Assembly (NCBI GenBank): GCA_009733775.1
Contig: WOGZ01000460.1
Location: 1-21,295, forward strand
DNA from: Alectoria sarmentosa
Lineage: Eukaryota > Ascomycota > Lecanoromycetes > Lecanorales > Parmeliaceae
DNA length: 21,295 nucleotides
Direction of reading: 5' to 3'
Shown here: positions 10,801-19,590 of the stretch, in pieces
Position numbering within the stretch: position 1 is the first letter of the stretch
Layout of the letters: each line of letters starts with the position of its first letter
The notes under the pieces: model-generated
The model's input: only the letters and a program-made list of their open reading frames with translations
Database searches by the model: none
Told to the model about the DNA's origin: nothing
Made by a program: the position numbers and the translations under genes

Positions 10801-12125
10801 AAATGTTTTTATTTAATCGCAACAAAAACGTTATACGATGAAATCACAACGAATGAAATTCGATAATATAATATATATTTAAACGATATAATATATTCAC
10901 GAGCACGATTATTTTTAATAATTAATAACAAATATAAAATAAGCGAATTGTTATCGATTATATAGTTTTTAACTTTAATGTTAAATGCGATCTTTTCGTT
11001 CTCAAAAGAATTTTACATTGAATTGATATTATATAAATTTTATCTCTTTATTATTAAACGAATCGATATCGATAACGTCTTTTTAAACGATAAAAAAATA
11101 ATACGATTTCGTTTTCGTTTTCGATTGAATTGATTTTTTATTATTTTTTTGCGAACGAAATTGTTAACTTTTTTGAATATTCATAATTTTTAAAATCTTT
11201 TATTAACGTTTTCTTTCTTTTTTATTCTTTTCATTATTAATTATCGTTTGTAAATTATTTAATTAATTATCGAATTAAGTTACTATCGATGCTCGCATTT
11301 TAATAATAAAATCAAATTAAAAAAAACGATAAAAGCATAAATTGTTCGATCGCATAAAAATTAAATTTTTATTAATAAATATTATTTAATTAAATATCGC
11401 TTCTTTTATATCTATAAATCGTTTTTTATTTATTAATAACTTCGATAATAATATATTATATAAAAAATTAAATAATTAATTCGATAATAACGAATTGAAT
11501 TATAAAAGATCTAAGAAAAATTAAATCATCGAAAAAAACGTTATCGCTCAAAAGGCTTCGATTTATTAAATTTTAATAATAACGTAATTATTATACGAGA
11601 TTTTATAATAAGTCTTAAATTAAATGTTTTAATAATAAATGTAACAAATACGTTCATTTTTGTTATAATTTTATTTCTCTCAATTTGATCGAACGAGAAT
11701 CGTTTATTGTTAAAAATTATAAAAATGTTTACACGTTTTTTTTTTCGTAAAAGACTTTTTAAAATTAAATTTTTTGCGTAATAATATAACGATAATAATA
11801 CAATTTATAAATGTGATAAAAAAGTTTTTTTATATTTTTATATTACATTATTTAATTTATATTATATCGTTTATTAAATAATTTCAATTTTAATTCGATT
11901 AAAAAGATAAAATAATTATTACGACGAGTATTTTATTTTTTATATAACTTTAATGATAATATAAATAAAAAATGACGAAGTTGATTATTAATCGAACGCG
12001 AATAATAATAATAACGACAATAATAATAACGATAAATAAATCGAGATTTAAAAAGATTACATTTATTTAAAATAATTAATGAATTATATACGATTTCATT
12101 TTTACACGATTTTATTATTATATCA

Positions 12126-12224
12126 CGATTCTATCTTTTGCGTGCATTTGATGATCGTTTAAACAAAAAATTGTGGGGGCGACTGCAAGTTTTGCGCTCC
12201 CGTCAAGGGTTTTGCAAAAAGAAG
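12126..12224 (-). repeat. Right 99-bp terminal inverted repeat of inner element
   Basis: Read on the minus strand it starts CTTCTTTTTGCAAAACCC and matches the left repeat at 90 of 99 positions, without gaps. It is the better preserved end, keeping GACGGGAGCGC and GCCCCCACAA. Confidence 0.85.
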
Positions 12225-12226
12225 TA

Positions 12227-12660
12227 GGTTATCAGGCTATCAGGCTATCAAAGTATCTAACTATCAGGTTATTAACCTACTTAATTATCTGACTGCACGG
12301 TTATGATGGCTACTTGACTGCGACGATTTCAATGATTACCTAACTATCTGACAACACGGCTGCAATGCCTACTTGATTGCGACGGCTGCAGTCACTACAA
12401 TGGTTACCTGATTACCTGATTACCTAACTATCTGACTATCTGACTATCTGACTATCTGACTATCTGATTACCTGACTACATGACTGCAATGGCAACATGG
12501 CTACAGTAGAATGCAATCGCTACAGTGGCTACTTGATTGGGACGACTACAATGATTATAATGGTTATCTGATTACCTGATTACACGGCTGCAATGGCTAT
12601 TTGATTACCTAATTATTTGACTGCACGGCTGCAATGATTATTTGATTGTTCGATAGCAAT
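12227..12660. repeat. Degenerate 8-bp minisatellite within the outer element
   Basis: The sequence is built from TATC-led octamers such as TATCAGGC, TATCAAAG, TATCTAAC and TATCTGAC; 12428-12467 holds consecutive CTATCTGA copies. These mix with a longer unit around CTACTTGATTGCGACGGCTG and GATTACCTGATTACC. Base composition is normal, unlike the AT block beside it. A RIP-decayed continuation lies left of the inner element at about 7736-7796 (TATCTGAC, TATCAAAA, TATTAGAT), so the array was interrupted by the insertion. Confidence 0.75.
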
Positions 12661-12887
12661 GATAATACGATAGCGATAACGACAGCGAGTGGTAAACCGA
12701 GGTCTAAAAAAGCTACACCTACTTTGAATGACCAATGGACTATATACGGCCTCAAATCTACACGATTCTACATCTATATAATGCGATATTCATTCTGCTT
12801 GCCATGGGCGGTCGTCCAGGCAAAAAATTGCGGGGCCGGCTGCTACTTAGTTTCGCGCTCCCGCAAAGGGTTTTGCAAAGAAGAGTA
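12661..12887 (-). mobile_element. Right end of outer TIR element
   Basis: Read on the minus strand from 12887 it starts TACTCTTCTTTGCAAAACCC and continues GCGGGAGCGCGAAACT, a GCAGCCGGCCCC stretch, CAATTTTTTGCC and, further in, ATCGCATTATATAGATG, matching the left outer end at 6908. This end is not AT-shifted, in contrast to the left end. I cannot find a convincing target duplication around the pair. Confidence 0.65.
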
Positions 12888-13042
12888 GAGTACTGCAAAC
12901 ATGTTCTACTAGTATCTGATCGGCTGGCGCCTGGGGTCCAAAATGATAGCCGAGGGGATTAAATGTTGTGTTCCATGTCTTCCAGCCATGCCCTATGTTG
13001 TATGATCCTCTATTTCTCCTGTCTCCATTCCGTTTTTCTCCC

Positions 13043-14403
13043 TCATACTGTCTCACTCCTCTGCACGACCATCGCCGTCGCCGCTCCACCCCCATTACAG
13101 ATAGCAGCAACTCCATAGTCCCCCACTTCTAACTGATGCAACAGCGTCGTCAGTATCCTGCTCCCCGAGCTCCCCAGCGCATGCCCCAGACTTATCGCAC
13201 CGCCCAGCATATTCACCTTCGCACCCTCCAGACCCAAAATCTTCTGGTTCGCCTTGATGACAGCCGCGAATGCCTCGTTGAACTCCCAAACTGCTACCTG
13301 CTCTTTCGAGATGCCGGCTCTTTCCAAGGCAATCGGTACGGCTTTTGCGGGGGCGACGGGGAAATCTACTGGGTCGACTGCTGCGTCCGCGGAAGAGACG
13401 ATGCGTGCGAGGACGCGACTGCCGGAGCCGTATTCGGCTGCAATGTCTCTGCTGCCCAGGACCAGCGCTGAGGCACCGTCGTTAAACGTCGAAGAGTTTG
13501 CCGCCGTTACTGTTCCGCCATCTTTCATAAATGCAGGCTTGAGCGTGGGTACCTTCTCTTCCCTCAAGTTATCATAGCCCTCATCTCTTTCAACGACTGT
13601 TTCCCCTTTCTTTCCCTTGATAATGACTGGCGCAATCTCGTCCGTGAATCTGCCCTCCTTCCACGCTTTTTGCGCCCGGTGAAAACTTTGAATAGCGTAG
13701 TCGTCCTGCTCTTTTCTCGAAATGTTGTGTTTCTTCGCGGTCTCTTCAGCACACACACCCATATGGAACTGATTGTAAACATCCCACAAGCCATCCTTAA
13801 TCAGTCCATCCTCCATGCTTATCGTCCCAAACGACGGATGCTGGTTCGACCTAGGCACATAATAAGGCACACGACTCATATTCTCCATGCCCCCTGCCAC
13901 TTGTGCTTCCGCCAAACCCAGTTGTATATTCTGCGCAGCAAATACCACGGCTTTCAGACCTGAGGCACATACTTTGTTGATGGTGACTGCATCCACGGAG
14001 GGTGAGAGGCCAGCGAGTATGGAGGCTTGTCGAGCGGGTGATTGTCCGACAGAGGCTTGGAGAACATTGCCCATGTAAACATCGGTGATCTTGGATGCGG
14101 GAACGCCGGATTTTTTCAGAGCGGATTTGATGGCTGTTGCGCCGAGTTGGGGAGCAGGGACTGGGACGAAGGAGCCGTTAAACTGATCAGATTTAATGAA
14201 AGGACGTTAATATATCAAAGACAGAGCAATACTTTGCCAGTGGGAGTCCGGGCGGCGCTGAGGATGTAGGCATCCCGGATCTCGCCCCTCGAGGCAGGAG
14301 TTGTGGAAAGATGCCGTCTGACTTGAGCAACGCGTTGTAAGGGGGAATGGGCTGATGATTGGGACAGCAAACGCTGCGAAGTCCTTGGTATTGAGGAAGA
14401 CAT
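13043..14403 (-). CDS. ERG10: Acetyl-CoA C-acetyltransferase (acetoacetyl-CoA thiolase), mitochondrial type
   Basis: Exons 14233-14403 and 13043-14182 (50-bp intron, GTATTG...CAG) encode 436 residues, the usual length of ACAT1-like thiolases. It condenses two acetyl-CoA to acetoacetyl-CoA, or the reverse. Seen: TPTGKFNGSF near the start, catalytic Cys about 129 in NKVCASGLK, NEAFAAV, GGAISLGHALGSSGSR with active-site His about 391, and Cys about 419 in ICNGGGAATA. The N-terminus is Ser/Arg-rich without acidic residues, with RRHLST as a likely processing site, so a mitochondrial location is inferred. I chose the ATG at 14403; an in-frame ATG at 14445 would add 14 residues, some acidic, that fit a presequence poorly. 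The carrier gene stops 286 bp upstream on the same strand. Whether it serves ketogenic, isoleucine or sterol metabolism cannot be told from sequence. Confidence 0.93.
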
Positions 14404-14689
14404 GTCTGATGACGAAGGATGGGATTCTCGGAGGCTCTCTCGCATCAGACCAAATTATGAGCGGAGAAATGTGGGGCTTATCTCCGCCAAAGGCCGTGGC
14501 TTTGGAGGCCTGCTTTTCATTGTCCATAGATGTCCACAGACGCGGTGTTTACTTATTGAGATAGGAGCTCTGTAATTATCGCACAATGTTGTATAGTCTA
14601 GACTTGCGTGAGCCTACGCACATGCTTCCAACGCCGTCTCCCTTAACATGCAATACTCATTACCCTTGTATCATGCAGTTCTGATCCCT
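14404..14689. promoter_or_regulatory. Short intergenic region carrying the thiolase promoter
   Basis: Fewer than 290 bp separate the carrier stop from the thiolase start, so it must hold both the carrier 3' end and the thiolase promoter and leader. I find no specific factor site I can defend. Confidence 0.4.
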
Positions 14690-15854
14690 CTACCCAAACG
14701 CATTGTTCATAGCCTTGTGCGCCAGCTCCACCCCTAGAAAAGTCACAGCATTTGCCGGCACAGCCCTCGCCATCGCCGGCCCCATACCGGGAAAGAACGC
14801 CTTGAAGCCTCCACTCGCATAAAGTCCTCTTATAGTACCGCCAATCGTCGGCCGTCCCTCCGCACTTTGTAATCGACTCTTGATCGTGTCAATCGGGAAG
14901 ACAGGTATCCACATGGCCACACCCGCTGCCCCACCCGCAGTCATCACAGCCGTCAAGCTCAATTCCCCTGACGGATTACCATCTGCATCCTTTGGCGTCA
15001 TCTTTCTCTTCACGTATTCATAACTGGCAAAATATGTAGCGCTTCCTGGTCCATCTCTGGCAAGCGTCATTGCAGAACCACGGTAGACGGACCGTATGCC
15101 GCCTTCCTTGTAGAGCTGACGTACGACGTCCATACCGCCCGAGTAGCGGGGTTTTTCGCCTGGCGCAAGTTGTTTCTGGCCTTGGATTTGGAGGAGGACT
15201 TTTACACGTTCGAAGGGTGCGGTTATGATGGTCATGGGAATAGCGGAGAAGAAACCAGCAGCGGAGGTTTGGGTGATTGTGAAGTGGGCCTCGGAGTTTG
15301 TTTGGGGGGAGAATGCTCGGACAAGCTTTTGACCGACATCATAGCCCTGGGCACGGGGTCAGTAAATGCTTGGAGGCGGAAGGTAGAGAACGCGTACCCA
15401 GAAGCTGACAGCGACTGTAAGAGAAAACATTAGTCTTGGGGCAATGAGCTGGAGTTGTTGGAGGTAAATATCTCACACATTGGCGTCACGCCTACTAGCG
15501 GTGCTGATACACCTGCATAGAGGCCCTGACAATCAATCCATCAGCCCCGCAACCTGTTCTTCTTCCCTCTGACCCCCATTGACCTACCTTCCGTAGTCCC
15601 TCCCGAGCAACAGTCTTCCTTACAACATCAAGGGCCCCAGAGTAAACTCCCTTCTCCGCCGTCTGCATCCGCACCTTCACCAAATCAAAAGGATGTCCCA
15701 CTATGACCGCACATATTCCTCCAACACCCCCAGCGATGAGGGAACGGAAACTGGAGAGCGTTTGTTTTGAGGCTTCGACAACTTCGGTCTTGACCTCTTC
15801 TGTAGAAGGTATAGAGGGGGCGGATGACGACGACGAAGAGGAAGAGGAAGACAT
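14690..15854 (-). CDS. Mitochondrial carnitine/acylcarnitine carrier
   Basis: Exons 15588-15854, 15477-15525, 15398-15414 (only 17 nt) and 14690-15346; introns of 62, 62 and 51 bp are all GT-AG. The product has 329 residues, normal for SLC25 carriers. It exchanges acylcarnitines or acetylcarnitine for carnitine across the inner mitochondrial membrane. Three mitochondrial-carrier repeats are visible through their signatures: HPFDLVKVRMQ, APFERVKVLLQ and FPIDTIKSRLQ. The GLYAGVSAPLVGVTP block and RGSAMTLARDGPGSATYF favour the acylcarnitine subtype (orthologue of yeast CRC1 and Aspergillus acuH). The N-terminus is a run of serines. The ATG at 15854 is preferred; one at 15887 would add 11 hydrophobic residues. 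It lies upstream of the thiolase gene on the same strand, so both handle mitochondrial acyl groups. Confidence 0.92.
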
Positions 15855-15965
15855 TACTGGCGCAAAAACGAGAAAAGAAGCCAACAAGGTGAAAGAAAAT
15901 AAGAGAAATGGGAGCTTGATTCTTGTTGTGGGATATGATTGTGGAATTGGGTTTCAGGCCGACAG

Positions 15966-15971
15966 CCGAGG
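15966..15971 (-). promoter_or_regulatory. CCTCGG motif (FarA/FarB-like) upstream of the carrier gene
   Basis: CCGAGG on the plus strand reads CCTCGG toward the carrier gene, 112 bp before its ATG. CCTCGG is the known core of the Aspergillus FarA/FarB fatty-acid regulators. One hexamer can occur by chance, so this is a candidate only. Confidence 0.35.
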
Positions 15972-18900
15972 CACACGAGCGCCAAGCCTGCCTTTTGTCC
16001 GGGGCAGCTCTTTCCTTCCATTACCATCTAGCAGAGAATGGCAAAGAATTAGAAAATAGTCGATATGACATCTATCAATTTGGTTGCGAGGCTTTGAAGA
16101 TGACGTCTTTTATCATCCATGCATCAGCGACCTTTCGTGTTTGAGAATTGTTCCCTATAATCGAAATGGTGCATGAAACTTCATGGCATGGAAAACGACT
16201 ATTCTCCTCGTCTTTTTTTCTGGACATAAATAAATGGGCAAAGATAGGGGACAAAGAAAAGAATTCAGAATTCCTTCCTCAGTTGTACATCAACGACCCC
16301 AGGAAATCGACTTTCTACTGCACACTAGCGCTGCTGCTGCTTCTTATCTGCTTCCGTTAGGACTTCAGAAGGCTGTTGATTGTTGGAGACTTTGCCTATC
16401 TTCTCCTCTTTCACAGCAGGATTTCAAGGTTCTTCTTGCACAACTTGATTCAAGTATCTACCCATCGCGTGCCCCAACGCGTCTGAGCTGGTTGAGTCTT
16501 GTGGGCGCTCCTGCTTAGGCTGGTCAAGTGACGTGGTACGAGAGGCGTTATCTCCATTTCTTCCGTTGCTTAATGAACAAGGGCTCAACATAACCTCGGC
16601 AAATGGGGTCCTTATTTGTTGATTCGCATGGGGTGCCTTTGCTGAACGTTGGAAAGCGTGCAAAGGTCTTTTCGGCTTCATGCTCGTCAATAGCTGACGG
16701 TCGGTCCTAGCTATTTATCCAACAACTTGTGACAAAAAAAGTTGACACGTGAGAATAGCAACTGCCTTGTCCATTTGCTCCATCGTTAGCATTTCTACTG
16801 ACGATAGATCTGGACCGTGTCAAAGCCAGACGACGATCATTCGATCGAGAGCTGCGAGTGTAGGTGTCAGCAATCCAAGGCTTGATATTTTGTTTATTCT
16901 ATGTTAACGGACAACCTCTTAGGACTTGGCGTTATGAGGCTGTGGTTCGGAACTCGAAAGGCCTCCTGTAACAATCAAAGAAGGCTGGCTGCTGGTATAC
17001 TAGGTTGCGCTGGATTCTTTGGGGAAACGGTCTTGGTATAAGTAATGGAACGAAATCGAAACGGCTTTGACGGAGGTATTTAACGACCAAGCGGAGACAT
17101 ATCCTATTGACGTCGCTTTGAAAGCGGGCTGTCCAAGCTTGACTAAAGCAATATGAGGAGCCAAGTCAAATTACAGAGCAAACGAGATCGATGAAGGCAG
17201 AATATAGTACCATTAGTAATGTTTGTACTGGTGAGCTTGCCTTTTGAGGTATGGTTCAGTCTCTTTGTGTACCAGTCTCACTCGATTTCAACAATCGAGT
17301 GAAGCACCGGAAGTGATTGATCCCGGGAACCACCCGGTTCCGCAGGAAATGCTATACGCTTCTAAGGGCTCGTGATGTTGAGATGCTTCTATTCCTGAGC
17401 CCTACAGGACGATATTGGAAAAGGCGGCATCGATTGTGTTGGATCAGTCACCCGACTATTGAAACAGTGTAATAGTTGTTACAAGCGAATGGGCTGCCTC
17501 ACTAGGTCAAAAGGGATTTATGAGCAACAGCTGATTTTGAACGTGTGGTGCATCGGGCTACGGCGGACCATCGCGCTCATGTCAAATTTGTATGCTGCTA
17601 CATTACATAACAGGCAGACAGTCCCTTCTAAAGGTCTGGACGAATTAGGACATATATGCCCAATGCGGGTCAGAGCCCAGTGAAGGAATGGCGTCCCAGG
17701 AGCCAATCCGAGGTCACAGACGGTGACTATCATTATATGCCATTCCTTACAGGTTCACCGAACCGGTGTCGCTTCATTTGTGCTATCCTCCCTCCACTGC
17801 CACATGGACGAGGATAGCTGGCACGGGCCGGCCATGTCTTACAAGAGTGCGTCTCCGTATATCCCTCAAGCCTAGTCATTGTTCCGTACTGATCAAGCGC
17901 TTGCCTGGACAGCATAGATGGCATTATGTCCGCCGCTACCTTTGGCCGGTAGTGACTCCGCGCCCCTATGCAAGCGAGGTGTGCTGTTGATTCTTTTCCA
18001 TCCTCGCCGCCTCCTTCGTGGTCGAGAGTTCACCGATCTCAAAACAGGCGCGAGCTTAAGGGCATTCTATCTAGCGTGGCTAGATCGATATCATGTCAGC
18101 AAAATACAATGACTACAGCTCCGGGGCGTAGGAACGGATCTGGTAGATCCGCGTCGAGTATCCGAGGCATTGTATTGGTCCATTCTAATGAATATCATTA
18201 TTGCTGAGTTACTTTGTGGTTGGTTGGGGGATTTTCGTGTGAGGAGGTGTCTGTAGCAAATACTATGACATGGCTTTTTGGACAGAAAGCGTGTTTATTA
18301 TCAATGCTCACTATAGTTTTATGGCATCAACGGTATTCCGATGACAGACTCTCGACTCGTAACCGAGGGTTTGAGGATACTAGTAATTTAAAAATCTCGT
18401 AAGATTTCAACGCTAGTAGGAACCTCGTAATACGAAAATCCTTTCAAAAGTCCCCTGGAGAAACGAATTTTTTGGGGAAATCTTTAATTAATTGTGCCAC
18501 GTATACGAGCGCCAAGTCTGTAATTAAAGATTTCGATGCCGCAAATTGCATCAACAGCACTGTATTTTTGACTTTGGATTTGGACGATTCAGTCAAAGCT
18601 CTTGCGAACATGATTTTCGGGACCTCTCACGGGGTAAGATGGTGGGGTATCAAAGGGTGGGGGCTGATTTTAATTATTCCCGAACCCTGATTTCACAGGT
18701 CGTTTTCCCAGCGGGTTGACCCCGTAGCTCCCGAGCAGCGGCTTTGCAGGATTCCAGCATGTTTCATTGATGCAACCTTGTTACTAAGCGACCGAGACTG
18801 GTTTGGCTGCTCATGGGAACTCGCAGGGGGGGCAACCCGTTGTGCAAAAGACCCTGGAATACAGCATACCGGCATCGATACCTTACTGTTATGGTAAGCT

Positions 18901-19590
18901 TGGACCCTCGTTTGAGCGACTGTGCATAACGCTGCCTTGAGGCACAGTGATAATTAAATACGAAGTCTATGATAGCAAAAACCACTGGCGAAGGAATTTC
19001 GCCGAATAGAAACGCCTCACACCATCTTAAGCAAGGCAGCTGATCCATAGGCAGGGCCAAGGCGAAGCAGAAGGATTTCGCGTGCGTCCGTGCGTGCGTC
19101 TGCATAACAGCCCTAGGAAACGTATAATGGACATCCAATCGCAGAGTAGAAGATATGATGATTGCTGTCCAACCGGTCCCTGCGGACTCCTCCGACGAAC
19201 CGCTTCCCCGAATGACCACGGATGCAGCTGAGCGGGGATAGCCTGCAGTCCTTATCAACTCCAGCCCCCAACAACGACTCCTCTATCCACTACGAGCCCT
19301 CACCTTACGGGCCATGGCACACATTCAGGTTCTTTTATCGTCAAGATGACGAACTAGCTAGGAAGTCTTGACGACTTCAAAGTTCTAGGTACCTGTGGTA
19401 AATTGACGGTGCTACCGTTGATGACATGTGCCTTTGCAAATTCAAATAAAATTTGTGATTAGGAAGCAGAAGTTGTATTAATTTCTTTTGAAGAGAATTC
19501 TGGTAGTGACAGGACTTTCTCTGGGCAATGCTGACAAATCGGTCGTTCAGATCAGTGACCAGTAAGCGTTTGATCCGCTTTGTCTACCGT
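15972..19590. other. Gene-poor region of about 3.6 kb
   Basis: Base composition is normal, with no RIP block. A minus-strand frame at 16424-16690 (88 codons, Ser/Pro/Gln-rich) is followed in the same frame by 32 more open codons after a TGA. A plus-strand open frame from 18403 to 18690 (VIKDFDAANC, TLDLDDSVKALANM) has no ATG near its start. A 164-codon minus frame at 18764-19258 has no motif. None shows splice-linked extensions or a family I know. The near part (15972-16200) includes the carrier's distal promoter and the far part the 3' flank of the MYB gene. No tRNA or rRNA is seen. Confidence 0.45.
18135..18151. promoter_or_regulatory. CGG-N11-CCG palindrome
   Basis: CGGATCT GGT AGATCCG is a perfect 7-bp inverted repeat and has exactly the CGG-N11-CCG spacing bound by Gal4-type Zn2Cys6 dimers. 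It is not close to any recognised gene, so function is speculative. Confidence 0.25.

Larger units (their letters stand above)
7797..12224. mobile_element. Inner 4.4-kb TIR element, heavily RIP-mutated
   Basis: Both ends carry a 99-bp inverted repeat (7797-7895 and 12126-12224) starting CTTCTTTTTGCAAAA and including GTTTAAACGATC. They differ at nine positions and every difference is a transition. Between them about 4.2 kb is extremely AT-rich, with no open frame of 60 codons in any frame, and many surviving C residues are in CpG. TA flanks both ends (7795-7796, 12225-12226). The 10 bp on each side, TAGATTATTA and TAGGTTATCA, differ by two transitions. Long TIRs with a 9-11 bp duplication would suggest a Mutator-like element; a plain TA duplication would suggest Tc1/mariner/pogo. 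The target is an 8-bp array, so both readings fit. Superfamily is unassigned and any transposase gene is destroyed. Confidence 0.8.

Noticed and set aside
7736..12660. CRISPR-like array in the TATC repeats
   Set aside because: Units are 8 bp, degenerate and without spacers, in fungal DNA inside a transposon.
12646..12962. Two 75-80 codon frames near the right outer terminus
   Set aside because: Both translate the minisatellite and TIR sequence.
14207..14527. 106-codon frame overlapping the thiolase first exon
   Set aside because: It reads the mitochondrial presequence exon in another frame and has no motif of its own.
15703..16059. Acidic 118-codon plus-strand frame over the carrier's first exon
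   Set aside because: Its Asp/Glu run is the antisense of the carrier's serine run.
18764..19258. 164-codon minus-strand frame
   Set aside because: It lacks an ATG start at its 5' end and shows no motif, fold signal or spliced extension; length alone is not enough.
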